A stretch of 64,000 nucleotides of DNA from Haloglomus irregulare (GTDB lineage Archaea > Halobacteriota > Halobacteria > Halobacteriales > Haloarculaceae), in the NCBI RefSeq assembly GCF_007421925.1, contig NZ_QMDX01000001.1, positions 456,629 through 520,628 of the forward strand. Direction: 5' to 3'. Shown piece after piece: positions 31,114 to 40,063 of the stretch. A program made the position numbers and the translations under genes. Position 1 is the stretch's first letter. Each line of letters begins with the position of its first letter. A model generated the notes under the pieces. The model was not told the origin of the DNA. It worked only from the letters and a program-made list of their open reading frames with translations, and did not search any database.

Positions 31114-32882
31114 AACTGGTCCTCCGACAGCGCGAACTCCCCGTTGTCGCCGCCGCTCGGGACCATCGGGTAGACGTTCTCCTCGGGGTCGATGTGGACG
31201 TCGACGACGCTCGGGCCGTCGTACGCAAGCGACGCCTCGACAACCTCGGGCAGCTCCTCGTACGTGTCCACGCGGAACCCCTTCGCGCCGAACGCCTCGG
31301 CCAACTGGTCGAACTCCGGCACCCACGGGTACTCCGAGGCCATCCGGCGCTCCTCGAAGAACGCGTCCTGCCACTGCCGGACCATCCCGACCGCGGCGTT
31401 GTTGAGGACGACCACCGTGATGTCCATCTCCTCCCGGACCGCGACCGACAGCTCCTGCAGCGTCATCAGGAAGGAGCCGTCGCCGTCGAAGCAGACAACG
31501 TCCTGCTCGTCCTCGGCGGCCAGGCGCGCGCCGATGGCTGACGGGAGCCCGTAGCCCATCGTCCCCAGCCCGTGGCTGGAGACCCAGGTCCGTGGCTCGG
31601 TGAACAGCCAGTACTGGGAGGCCCACATCTGGTGCTGACCGACGCCGGTCGTGACGATGGTATCGTCGTCGGTCGCGGCGTCGTACGCCTCCACGGCGAA
31701 CTGGGGCTTGACCGGCTCGTCCTCGGGCGCCGAGTAGTCCATCGGGTACTCCGCCTTCCACTGCTGGCAGGTGTCCCGCCACGCCGCGCAGTCGGGCGCG
31801 GTCGGCATCGCGTCGTGGACCTGGGTGATGACCTGTGCGGCGTCGCCCAGCAGCGCGCGGTCGGCCTCGACGTTCTTCGATATCTCGGCGGGGTCGATGT
31901 CGGCGTGGATAATCTCGGCGTCGGGGGCGAACGTCTCGACGCCGCCGGTCAGGCGGTCGTCGAACCGCGTCCCGACCGCGAACATGCAGTCGCAGTTCGT
32001 GATGGCCATGTTCGCGTAGCCGGTGCCGTGCATCCCGGCCCACTCCAGGGAGAGTTCGTGGTCCTCCGGGAACGCGCCGATGGCCGGCATCGTCGTGATG
32101 ACGGGGATCTCGTGCTCGAAGGCGAACTCGCGGAGTTCGGCGCTGGCGTCGGCCTTGATGACGCCGCCGCCGGCCAGGATGACCGGCCGGTTGGCGCTCG
32201 CGAGCGCGTCCGCGGCCTCGCGGACGGACTGTGGGTCGGCCCGCTCGGGCGGGTCGTAGGTCCTCGGCGTCTCCGGCGCGCCGGGCCGGCGCTCGGTCTC
32301 GCCGTTGGTCACGTCTTTGGGCAGGTCGACCAGGGTCGGCCCCTGGCGGCCCTCGGCGGCCAGCGCGAACGCCTCGCTCACGTCGTCACCGACCTCGTCC
32401 GGGCTGGACGCGAACGTGTTCTCCTTCGTGATGGGTCGGGTGACGCCGATGGTGTCGGTCTCCTGGAAGGCGTCGCTCCCGACGAAGTCGGTTGGGACCT
32501 GGCCCGTCAGCGCGACGACGGGGTCCGAGTCCATGTTCGCGTCGGCCAGGCCGGTGACCAGGTTGGTCGCGCCCGGGCCGGAGGTGGCCATACACACTCC
32601 GGGCTCGCCGGACACGATACCGTACGCGTCGGCCGCGTGCGCGGCGCCCTGCTCGTGGGCCATCGTGATATGTGTCATCTCCGAGTCGTACAGCGCGTCG
32701 TAGACGGGCATGATGGCCCCGCCCTGGACGCCGAACAGGTACTCGACGCCGGCGTTCTCCATCGCCTTGACGACCGTCTCGGCGCCGGTCACGGCGCCGC
32801 GCTCGTCGGGTCCGGTCGTCTCGTCGGGCGTCGCCTCGGTCTCGGTCGTCGGGGCAACCGGCTTCGGCTGCTCCTTGCTCAT
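31110..32882 (-). CDS. ilvB: Acetolactate synthase large (catalytic) subunit
   Basis: 590-residue ThDP-dependent enzyme that condenses pyruvate with pyruvate or 2-ketobutyrate, the first common step of valine and isoleucine synthesis. The N-terminal PYR domain contains GAETVVKAMENAGVEYLFG and catalytic Glu region AHEQGAAHAADAYG; a central FAD/transhydrogenase-like domain follows; the ThDP motif is CFDGDGSFLMTLQELS. The ATG at 32882 is preceded at 7 nt by GGAGGT (32895-32890), an unusually strong Shine-Dalgarno for this window, showing a leadered transcript. First gene of the ilvB-N-C-orf-leuC-D operon. Confidence 0.96.
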   Translation of the reverse strand: MSKEQPKPVAPTTETEATPDETTGPDERGAVTGAETVVKAMENAGVEYLFGVQGGAIMPVYDALYDSEMTHITMAHEQGAAHAADAYGIVSGEPGVCMATSGPGATNLVTGLADANMDSDPVVALTGQVPTDFVGSDAFQETDTIGVTRPITKENTFASSPDEVGDDVSEAFALAAEGRQGPTLVDLPKDVTNGETERRPGAPETPRTYDPPERADPQSVREAADALASANRPVILAGGGVIKADASAELREFAFEHEIPVITTMPAIGAFPEDHELSLEWAGMHGTGYANMAITNCDCMFAVGTRFDDRLTGGVETFAPDAEIIHADIDPAEISKNVEADRALLGDAAQVITQVHDAMPTAPDCAAWRDTCQQWKAEYPMDYSAPEDEPVKPQFAVEAYDAATDDDTIVTTGVGQHQMWASQYWLFTEPRTWVSSHGLGTMGYGLPSAIGARLAAEDEQDVVCFDGDGSFLMTLQELSVAVREEMDITVVVLNNAAVGMVRQWQDAFFEERRMASEYPWVPEFDQLAEAFGAKGFRVDTYEELPEVVEASLAYDGPSVVDVHIDPEENVYPMVPSGGDNGEFALSEDQL

Positions 32883-33317
32883 GGTCGATACCTCCGTCGG
32901 TCGGGTGTCGGTGGCGTGTTTCTGTCGTACATCGGTGGTTGGCTCGTAATCGCGGCGGTAGCACACGAACGTGCGCTACTGGTCGTGAACTGTGACAGCG
33001 TCGATGGAATGGGTGATATCGGGGCTAGGCGGCCCCTACAATACCCAGGATCGAAAGAAGGCGCCGCACGGTCGCACCGCTCCCCTGCCACGTGTGGCCG
33101 GGAGCGACACGCCGTGTCACCACGTCGGTTGTAGTGTGCCGGTCGCGTAAAACGCTGTCGTGTCACGGCGGCCCACACGGCGGGCATCGGGGCGCTCCCG
33201 GCCGGACGCGGCACTATCGATGCTCGTCGGCGGCCGCGGACGGTGACACGGCTCTCCGGACGCGGCGGACCACGTACCGCTCTCGCGGATGGGGCGAACG
33301 GGCGGGCGGTCATCGGC
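32883..33317 (-). promoter_or_regulatory. Promoter and structured 5' leader of the ilvB operon
   Basis: 435 bp between leuA and ilvB, no conserved gene. Read on the minus strand: a TATA-like TTTTA inside GCGTTTTACGCG (33155-33144) predicts transcription from about 33124, giving a leader near 240 nt. In it are hairpin GACAC/GTGTC (33106-33118), a larger bulged hairpin GCTCCC..GCCAC/GTGGC..GGGAGC (33079-33105), then GGCGCC and a pyrimidine/T-rich tract (CTTCTTTC, 33060-33053), and a near-perfect 22-bp inverted repeat (32958-32979, 9 of 10 arm positions) shortly before the Shine-Dalgarno. A 17-codon reading frame (32932-32879) overlaps the ilvB start but has no Leu, Ile or Val codons. The remaining part (33156-33317) shows no feature. 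Confidence 0.5.
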
Positions 33318-34566
33318 CTAGAGCCGGACCTCCTCGCGCGTGACGCCGACGTCGCGGGCGAACTCCTTGAGGTGGGCCATCGTGACCCGGCCCTGCTCTG
33401 CGCCGTGGTCCTTGACTCGGCGTGTCACCTCGCGCACCTCGTCGTCGGTCGGGGCGAAGCCCTCGTCCTCGAGGCGCTCGCGTACCGAGTGCTGCCCGGT
33501 GTGCTTGCCCAGCACGAGTTCGCGCTTCGCGCCGACCATCTCCGGCGTCATCACGCCGGGCTCGAAGGTGTCGGAGTTCTCGATGACACCGGCGGCGTGG
33601 ATGCCGGACTCGTGGCTGAACGCGTTCGAGCCGACGATGGGCTTGTTGGCCGGCACGTCGATGCCGGACTTCTCGGCCACCAGCCGCGACAGCTCCACGA
33701 TGCGGGTGGTGTCGATGCCCGTGTCCACGTCGTACAGCGACTCCAGGCTCATCACGACCTCCTCGTAGGCCGCGTTGCCCGCGCGCTCGCCGATGCCGTT
33801 GACCGACACCTGCGACTGGCTCGCGCCGGCCTCGTAGCCCGAGATGGCGTTCGCGGCGGCCAGCCCGAAGTCGTCGTGGGTGTGGACGTCCACGTACACC
33901 TCGTCGCCGCCGACCGCCGTGGACGCCTCGTTGGCGGCGGTCACGACGTTCTCGACCATGTCGTAGAACCGGCGCGGCGTCGCCACCCCGCAGGTATCGG
34001 GGATGTTGATCCAGTCGGTACCCGCCTTCGAGACGGCCCGCACGACCTCGTCCAGGAACGCCTCGTCGGTCCGCGTGGCGTCCATCGGCGAGAACATGCA
34101 GGTCGCGCCGGCCTCCTTCACCCGTTCGACCGCGTCCACGGAGCGCTCGACGGCCTCCCCGCGGGAGGCGTGCATCGAGTCCTCCAGCTGGACGTCGCTG
34201 GTCGAACAGAAGACGTGGACCATCTCCACGCCGGAGTCAAGCGCCGCCTCGATGTCCTTGTCGACGACCCGCGCCAGTCCGCAGACCGTGTTGCGGGTGC
34301 TACCGGCGATGTCGCTCACGGCCGCGAACTCCGCGTCGGAGTTGACGGGGAACCCGGCTTCGATGACGTGGGTGCCCATCTCGTCGAGGACAGCCGCTAT
34401 CTCCCGCTTGTCCTCGTACGAGAACGACGTGCGTGGCGACTGTTCACCGTCGCGCAGCGTGGTGTCGAAAACTCGTGCGTCGTTTATCTCTCCAGTGGAA
34501 TCAAGCGTGCCCTGGAAGAACTCGACCCGCCGACTCGGTCGACGAACCCTCAGTATTGCCTGTCAT
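33318..34566 (-). CDS. leuA: 2-isopropylmalate synthase (short form), apparent frameshift near start
   Basis: HMGL-family enzyme joining 2-ketoisovalerate and acetyl-CoA, first step of leucine synthesis. Core motifs: VFDTTLRDGEQSPRTSFS, GTHVIEAGFPVNS, HTHDDFGLAAANA and NGIGERAGNAA. About 400 residues, so the C-terminal leucine-binding dimer domain is absent, as in haloarchaeal LeuA1. The core frame has no ATG, GTG or TTG upstream of internal ATG 34379, yet coding similarity continues about 48 residues further (RVEFFQGTLDSTGEIN). The natural start is ATG 34566 (MTGNTEGSSTESA), with TATA at 34602-34594; joining it to the core needs removal of one base in the CCC run near 34526-34528. A rare CTG start (34553) is the alternative. 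Possibly a sequencing error. Confidence 0.85.
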
Positions 34567-34913
34567 GGCTACCTGCTACTGGACACTCCCGGCTATTTAA
34601 TACTGTCGTCACGGCAGGGCCTGCCGGCCGAGCGGGACGGCCCCGTAGAACGGCGTTCAGCGGCCGTCAGCGTACGGAACGGGAGATGCGGGCGGGACCC
34701 CCTCGGTCGGCAGTGCGGGCGGGTCCGACCGCGCCGACCGCGACCCGGGCATACGTTCCACCAGTTCCGGGTCGAATAGAACTCGCACGCGGGCCCCTGA
34801 CCGCTCCCGGGTGGACGGACGTCCGGACCGGCGCCGGCGGGCCGTCCCAGCCGTATCAGTGGCCCTCCCCGTGGTGCCCCAGCTTTTTGCTACCGCCGCC
34901 TCTCCGGCCGGAT
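34567..34913. promoter_or_regulatory. Divergent promoter region leuA / small gene
   Basis: 347 bp without a gene. On the minus strand TATTAAATA (34602-34594) is centred 32 nt from leuA ATG 34566, close to leaderless spacing. On the plus strand agctttttgc (34881-34890) is centred 27 nt before ATG 34914. The 270 bp between show nothing I recognise. Confidence 0.6.
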
Positions 34914-35234
34914 ATGAGCGACGATGACGAGGCCGCGGGCGGGCCGTTGAGCGACCTCGATCTCCAGGCCGCCGAGGGCGAGATCGACGACCCCCAAGCT
35001 AGTGCCTTCGACCGCGTCGAGTTGGGCGTCCTGGACGGCAGTGTCGACCCGGAGGAGTGGGTCGCCGCCGTCAACGGCGGCGCCGTGCTCGTGCTCGACG
35101 TGGAGGGTGACCTCAACGAACTCGCGGCCGGCTTCGCCCGCGACGTCCGCGAACTGGGCGGTGAACTGATGCATTTCCGGGGCTTCCTCGTCGTCTCCCC
35201 GCCCGACGTGGAGATCGACACCGGTCGGCTCTGA
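34914..35234 (+). CDS. Conserved haloarchaeal protein (DUF5779-like)
   Basis: 106-residue acidic soluble protein. The C-terminal block VLVLDVEGDLNELAAGFARD and LMHFRGFLVVSPPDVEIDT match what I remember as DUF5779, restricted to haloarchaea. A predicted alpha/beta fold is likely, with no catalytic residues obvious. ATG 34914 has a T-rich promoter element 27 nt upstream, indicating a leaderless single-gene transcript. Function unknown. Confidence 0.8.
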   Translation: MSDDDEAAGGPLSDLDLQAAEGEIDDPQASAFDRVELGVLDGSVDPEEWVAAVNGGAVLVLDVEGDLNELAAGFARDVRELGGELMHFRGFLVVSPPDVEIDTGRL

Positions 35235-35337
35235 GCAGGGGCTGGCGATTCGATGCGTTCGTTCCGGCGCCGTTCCCGGACCGCTGACGACCGCCACCCG
35301 TTCGTCGCGGGGGGTGCTCCGGTCCCGTCCCGGGTCG

Positions 35338-36303
35338 TTACAGCCCGCCAACGCCGGCCAGCGCCTCGAGGTAGACGGCCACGTCGAGCGCGAGCGCGAA
35401 CCCGACCAGCCCAAGCACTGGAACCCATGCCGACCGGGTCCGCTCGTAGCCAACGATGGCCAGGCCGAGCGCGGCGACCCACAGGCCGGTGTCGACGAGT
35501 TCGCCGGGCGTCGTCAGGCCCGTCGCAGCGCCGACGAGACCGACGGCCGACAGTACGAACGCGAGGAGGTGGGCCACGCCCAGTGTGTCGGTGTCGAGCG
35601 AGACGCCCCCCGCGTCCGTCCCGACCCGGCCACAGAGAACCCCTACGCTCGCCGCGAGCGCGACGCCGAACACCAGGGTCGCGCCGAACTCGACGGCGCC
35701 CCCGGCGGTGAACTGCGGCCCGGCGGGGTCGAGCGGGAGAAGCCGGAAAGCCCCCACCAGCAGGGTAGCCACGACCGGGGCGTCCCCGGAACCGACGAGC
35801 GCGCGCACGCGCTCGGGGACCACCACCCCGAACAGGACACCGATACCCACACCGAGGAGCGCGGACGGCAGCCCCGTACTCCAGACGAGGAGCGTCACCG
35901 GTGCATCGGGGCTCACGGCGCGGTTCAACAGCGAGCTCAGCGGCGTGCCGGCAGCGTTCCCGGCCACTGTCGTCGCGGCGACGAGCACTGCCGGCCCGAC
36001 GACACCTGCGCCCGCAGCGGGCCATGACCCCTCCCGGGGGAGTCCCGTGGGAATCGTGAGGCCGCGATAGCGCGCGTACGCCAGTGCGCCGCCGGCGAGC
36101 CCCAGCAGGGAAACCGCGCCAGTACTGACGACGAGCGGCCACGGTCTCGGGACGGCCCCGGCGGGAACCCGGGCGACCCTGGCGATGGCCGCACTCCAGA
36201 CACTGATGCCGACGACGGCCGCGAACAGGGCCGCGAGCCCCGTGGCAGTGGCGTCGTCGAAGCCGGCGCGCCCTCGCGTCGCGAGCCATCGGCTGTTCGA
36301 CAT
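35338..36303 (-). CDS. Multi-pass membrane protein of unknown function (321 aa)
   Basis: Hydrophobic protein with about eight to nine predicted transmembrane helices, starting after a short soluble N-terminus (MSNSRWLATRGRAG). Segments such as GLAALFAAVVGISVWSAAIA, LVVSTGAVSLLGLAGGALAY and TLLVGAFRLLPL are separated by short acidic loops. No transporter signature, histidine cluster or Cys pair is visible. It resembles small integral proteins common in haloarchaea. Not in an operon: the flanking genes are a divergent regulator-type gene and a mutase with a gap of 140 bp. Confidence 0.75.
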   Translation of the reverse strand: MSNSRWLATRGRAGFDDATATGLAALFAAVVGISVWSAAIARVARVPAGAVPRPWPLVVSTGAVSLLGLAGGALAYARYRGLTIPTGLPREGSWPAAGAGVVGPAVLVAATTVAGNAAGTPLSSLLNRAVSPDAPVTLLVWSTGLPSALLGVGIGVLFGVVVPERVRALVGSGDAPVVATLLVGAFRLLPLDPAGPQFTAGGAVEFGATLVFGVALAASVGVLCGRVGTDAGGVSLDTDTLGVAHLLAFVLSAVGLVGAATGLTTPGELVDTGLWVAALGLAIVGYERTRSAWVPVLGLVGFALALDVAVYLEALAGVGGL

Positions 36304-36443
36304 CGCCTGCCTCTCCGTTCAGGAGGGGCAAATAGCTGTCCCCGACCGGGGACGGCACCAACCGCACGGCCCGGCGTCGGTCGACACCTCGGAACGGCGG
36401 CCCGTCGGAACCGACGGGGGCGTCGTCCGGGCGGCGGGCGGCA

Positions 36444-37871
36444 TTAGCCGGCGTCGTCCACGGCGTCCTCGACGACCGCTACCACCCGTTCGACCAGCGC
36501 GTCCACGTCGTCGTGCTCGGCGTACACCCGGACGTAGGGCTCCGTCCCGGAGGGCCGGACCAGCGTCCAGCCCCCGTCGACCTCCAGCCGGACGCCGTGC
36601 TCCGTATCCGTCGCCGCGTCGGGGAACGCCGCGGGGAGAGCCGTCTCCAGGGTCGACATGGCCGCCGCCTTCCGGTCGTCCGGGCAGTCGACGCTGACCT
36701 TCCGGTAGGGGCGCTCGGTGATGGGCGCACGTAGCGCGTCGAGCCCCTCGGCGGCGACCAGTCGGGCGAGCACCGCCGCGCTGGCGACGCCGTCGATCCA
36801 CGGGCCGAGGTCGGGGTGGATATGCTTCCACGGCTCGCCGGCGAAGACGACTACCGTCTCGGAGTCGCCCTCGGAGCGGGCGGCGGCGATGCCCTCGTGG
36901 AGCGCGCCGAGGCGGACGCGTTCGACGCGTCCGCCGGCCGCGGCGACGCGCTCGTCGACCCGGGCGGAGCTGTTCGGCGTGGTGACGACGACCGGGTCGC
37001 CGGCGTCGCTCGCGCGGGTGAAGTGCTCGGCCAGGACCGCGAGGACGGTGTCCTCGTGGACGACGTCGCCGTCGTCGTCGACGACGACGATGCGGTCGGC
37101 GTCGCCGTCGTGCCCCATCCCGAGCGCGAAGCCGGCCCCTTCGCCCCCGCTCGCGGCGTCGGCGACGAACGCGCGGAGGTCGGCGAGGCTCTCGGGCGTC
37201 GGCTTGGACTCGCGGCCGGGGAAGTGGCCGTCGACGTTCCCGTTGAGAGTGACGACCTCGGCGCCGAGTTCCCGCAGCACTGCCGGCGCCGCGCGGGCGG
37301 CCATCCCGTTGCCGGCGTCGGCGGCGACCCGGAGGCCGTCGAGAGGAGTGCCGTGGTCGCGGGCGTAGTCGATGACGGCGCGCCGGTAGTCCGGCAGGAC
37401 GGCGGCGTGCTCGACGTCGCCCCACTCGTCCCAGCCGACCGGGCGGTCGCTGGCCGGGGCGGCGTCCGCGGCCCCGCCGCCCGTTCCCCGCTCGGCGGCG
37501 AGGAACCGCTCGACCGCGCCCTCGGCGTCGCTGTCGTACTCCTCGCCGTCGCGGAACAGTTTGAGGCCGTTGTCGGCCGGCGGGTTGTGGCTGGCCGTGA
37601 CCATGATGCCGTGACGGCCGCGCGCGGCGAAGGCGAGTGCCGGCGTCGGGACGCGGCCGACGCGGACGACGGACGCGCCGCCGGACTGGAGGCCCGCGGC
37701 CACCGCCGACGCGAGCGCCGAGCCGGTCTCGCGGCCGTCGCGTCCGACGACGAACGTCGGGGCCGCCGCGTCCGTCTCGTGCGCCGCCGCACGGCCGACC
37801 CGCAGTGCCAGCGTCGGTGTCACCCGGTCGCGCGTGTCGCCGCGGATGCCCGCGGTGCCGAAGAGGTCCAT
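36444..37871 (-). CDS. Phosphohexomutase (phosphoglucomutase/phosphomannomutase/GlmM family)
   Basis: 475-residue alpha-D-phosphohexomutase that interconverts 1- and 6-phosphates of glucose, mannose or glucosamine. Features: start MDLFGTAGIRGD, phospho-Ser94 in TASHNP, metal loop GMGHDGDADRI, and phosphate-binding RPSGTEPYVRVYAE near the C-terminus. The sugar-binding loop reads AGEPWKHIHPDLG instead of the common GEESGH-type, so the natural substrate is uncertain. ATG 37871 is chosen because it begins the conserved FGTAGIRG; the long in-frame extension upstream is not conserved in composition. Confidence 0.9.
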   Translation of the reverse strand: MDLFGTAGIRGDTRDRVTPTLALRVGRAAAHETDAAAPTFVVGRDGRETGSALASAVAAGLQSGGASVVRVGRVPTPALAFAARGRHGIMVTASHNPPADNGLKLFRDGEEYDSDAEGAVERFLAAERGTGGGAADAAPASDRPVGWDEWGDVEHAAVLPDYRRAVIDYARDHGTPLDGLRVAADAGNGMAARAAPAVLRELGAEVVTLNGNVDGHFPGRESKPTPESLADLRAFVADAASGGEGAGFALGMGHDGDADRIVVVDDDGDVVHEDTVLAVLAEHFTRASDAGDPVVVTTPNSSARVDERVAAAGGRVERVRLGALHEGIAAARSEGDSETVVVFAGEPWKHIHPDLGPWIDGVASAAVLARLVAAEGLDALRAPITERPYRKVSVDCPDDRKAAAMSTLETALPAAFPDAATDTEHGVRLEVDGGWTLVRPSGTEPYVRVYAEHDDVDALVERVVAVVEDAVDDAG

Positions 37872-38023
37872 GTCCGGGCCAGGCGGGCAAGGGGCTTCAA
37901 TCTCCGCGGTCCCGCTCGGTTCTCCGGAACTCGGCACCCCGGGACGCGACCACGTGTGTCCCGGCGGTCCCGTCCTCCCGATGAGGGCAGTCTTTTGTAC
38001 GGGGCGTGGCGTATTACCGCTTA

Positions 38024-38353
38024 ATGGGAGTCCGGCCACCGCAGAACGACGACGGCGACGAGCCCGAGACGATCAGCTTCGGAATCGCGGCCCTGGACGC
38101 CCACCTGGAGCGAGCGGACGTGGAGTTCCCCGTCGGCGCGGAGACGCTGCTCGAGGAACTCGGTGACCCGGAGGTCGCGTACGACGCCGCGGGCTCGACG
38201 GTCGCGCTGTCGGACGTGCTCGACGAGATCCACCTCCAACAGTTCGAGTCCGAACAGGAGCTGCTGAACGCGCTCCACCCCGTCTTCGAGGCGTACCGCG
38301 AGCGCGCCGGCAACAGCATCCTCGGCCAGCTCCGCGCGCTGCTCCCCTTCTGA
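38024..38353 (+). CDS. Conserved haloarchaeal protein (109 aa)
   Basis: Acidic soluble protein with a C-terminal LHPVFEAYRERAGNSILGQL helix pair and conserved-looking ISFGIAALDAHLERADVEFP. I recall close relatives in many haloarchaea but no characterised member; it shows no metal or nucleotide motif. Its ATG is right behind an AT-rich stretch (gtattaccgcttaatgg), and it is followed 53 bp later by a ribbon-helix-helix-like gene on the same strand, possibly co-transcribed. Confidence 0.75.
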   Translation: MGVRPPQNDDGDEPETISFGIAALDAHLERADVEFPVGAETLLEELGDPEVAYDAAGSTVALSDVLDEIHLQQFESEQELLNALHPVFEAYRERAGNSILGQLRALLPF

Positions 38354-38406
38354 CGCCGCGAGCGCCGAGCGTCACCCCTATCGGCACGGCCCGCCTCCGC
38401 CGCGGT

Positions 38407-38616
38407 ATGACGGAGTACACCACCGTCTCCATCCCGAAGGACCTGGCCGGGCGCGTCGAGGAGACCATCGAGGGGACCTCCTTCTCCTCGACGAGCGACC
38501 TCGTCCGGTTCCTGCTGCGGAGCATCGTCATCCAGCACCAGCAGGCGGGGGAGCTGACGGAGGCGGAGTTCGAGGAGATAACTACCCAGCTCCGCGACCT
38601 GGGCTACCTGGAGTAG
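38407..38616 (+). CDS. Ribbon-helix-helix (CopG/Arc-like) small protein
   Basis: 69 residues: an N-terminal beta strand (TEYTTVSIPKDLA) followed by two helices (VEETIEG, SSTSDLVRFLLRSIVI), the pattern of dimeric ribbon-helix-helix DNA-binding proteins. The C-terminal helix (ELTEAEFEEITTQLRDLGYL) is acidic. No toxin gene is adjacent on the same strand, so an antitoxin role is not suggested. The target operator is unknown. Confidence 0.75.
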   Translation: MTEYTTVSIPKDLAGRVEETIEGTSFSSTSDLVRFLLRSIVIQHQQAGELTEAEFEEITTQLRDLGYLE

Positions 38617-38621
38617 CGGCC

Positions 38622-39080
38622 TCAGGGCGGCAGCGACTCGACCGGCGGCTCGACGTCGAGCAGTTCGAGCGGCCGTCCCCGGCCACGGCGGCCGAACGCG
38701 GCGATGTCGGTCGGCTCCCACGGCGGGACGCCGATGAACACGACCTGATGGAGGTCGTCCGTCTGCCGGACCGCGAGATGCCCGTCGGGGTGGGAGACGA
38801 ACCGGCCGTTCGAGGCCGGTGTCCCCAGATTCATCCCGAAGACGGCGGCGACGGAGCCCCCGGTCCCGGGCAGGTAGAAGTCGGTGAACACGGGCGTCCC
38901 GGCCGGCAGGTCGAGCGGCGGCTCGAACTCGCCGGCGGGCGTCGTCGTCAGCGCGATGGTGACCTCGCTGGGCGACCGGTCCTCGGCGATGTCCAGCAGC
39001 GCCGTCACCAGGCCGACCGTGGCGTAGACCGGTCGGTCGCCGGACCCGTCGCCGGCCGTCCCGTCGGGGCCATCGCTCAT
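38622..39080 (-). CDS. Conserved haloarchaeal hypothetical protein (152 aa)
   Basis: Acidic protein with strong core VYATVGLVTALLDIAEDRSP, PVFTDFYLPGTGGSVAAVFGMNLGTP and DDLHQVVFIGVPPWEPTDIAAFGRRGR. I recognise it as a family recurring in haloarchaea, but no domain or catalytic site is identifiable. It converges with the ribbon-helix-helix gene, only 5 bp apart. Function unknown. Confidence 0.78.
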   Translation of the reverse strand: MSDGPDGTAGDGSGDRPVYATVGLVTALLDIAEDRSPSEVTIALTTTPAGEFEPPLDLPAGTPVFTDFYLPGTGGSVAAVFGMNLGTPASNGRFVSHPDGHLAVRQTDDLHQVVFIGVPPWEPTDIAAFGRRGRGRPLELLDVEPPVESLPP

Positions 39081-39156
39081 AGGCTCTCTTCGCGCCGGAC
39101 TCGTTTAGTCGCCGTGGTCGGGTCGCGGCCGCGATTCGGCGGGGGCCCCCGGGCCG

Positions 39157-39849
39157 TCAGAAGATGGCGTTCTTGACCGTGCTGATGTAGAGTCCGGGCG
39201 CGTTACTCAGCGAGCGCCGGAGCGCCGTCCGCATCAGGTCGTCCGCGTCGTCAGCGATGCCCTCACCGTGGCCGACCAGCAGCCGGTCCACGTCGAGGCG
39301 CTTGAGCTTCTTCGGCGGCGTGAACCGGAGCGCCGGGTGGACGCCCAGGTCCTCGCCGGGGGCACAGTAGTACTCGACGGTCCCGAACACCTCGGGGAGG
39401 ACCAGCACCGCCGCCTCGGCGTCGTGCAGCCCGGCCTCCTGCCAGAACGTGTTGTCGATGACCCGGCGGACCTCGTATGAGGTGTCCTCGACCAGCTCCG
39501 ACAGCGCCGTCGTCGGGGCGTCGAGGTCCCCATCGACGCCGCTCATCCACTCCGGGACGCCGACGGGGACGTCGTGGCGGTTCGCGACCGCCGCAGCGTC
39601 GCGCTTGTGCCGGTCCAGCAGGACCGCGACGCCCGCGACGTCGCCCGCGCCCGTCTCCTCGCCGAGGTCGGCCAGCCACTCGTCGAGGTCGGGCACGTCG
39701 ACGGGGTCGACGACGAGTAGCCCCGCGTCGGTGGCGATGGCGTGACTGGCGCGCTGCATCTCCTCCTCCGGATAGGGGATCCAGCTCCCGCCGCCCGCCC
39801 AGCGGTTCGCCTCGTTGACCGCCCCGGCGCCGGATGCTTTCATCGGCAT
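39157..39849 (-). CDS. Degenerate metallo-beta-lactamase-fold-like protein
   Basis: 230-residue haloarchaeal protein, start MPMKASGAGAVNEANRWAGG. Core strands (AGLLVVDPVDVPDLDEWL, VAGVAVLLDRHKRDAAAVAN, a C-terminal LLVGHGEGI) recall the MBL fold, but the zinc motif HxHxDH is absent (it reads LDRHKRD), so hydrolase activity is doubtful. No signal peptide. ATG 39849 gives the conserved MPMKAS; ATG 39843 is two codons in. Function unknown. Confidence 0.65.
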   Translation of the reverse strand: MPMKASGAGAVNEANRWAGGGSWIPYPEEEMQRASHAIATDAGLLVVDPVDVPDLDEWLADLGEETGAGDVAGVAVLLDRHKRDAAAVANRHDVPVGVPEWMSGVDGDLDAPTTALSELVEDTSYEVRRVIDNTFWQEAGLHDAEAAVLVLPEVFGTVEYYCAPGEDLGVHPALRFTPPKKLKRLDVDRLLVGHGEGIADDADDLMRTALRRSLSNAPGLYISTVKNAIF

Positions 39850-40063
39850 ACGCCGGGATTCACCCTGACACCCGTTAAATGGTCGTCTCCGGGCAAGAAG
39901 AGCGGGTCGGCCACGCGGCGCGCCGGGGTCGCCGCGACGACCGGAGCAGCAGGACCCGCCCGACCCCGTCGACGGCGCGCACGCTCTCGGGACGCGCGTC
40001 CGGCGCCGGGGGGCTCCGAGGCGGCACGGCGGACTTTTCTCCCAGCGGCTCCCGACCCCACGC

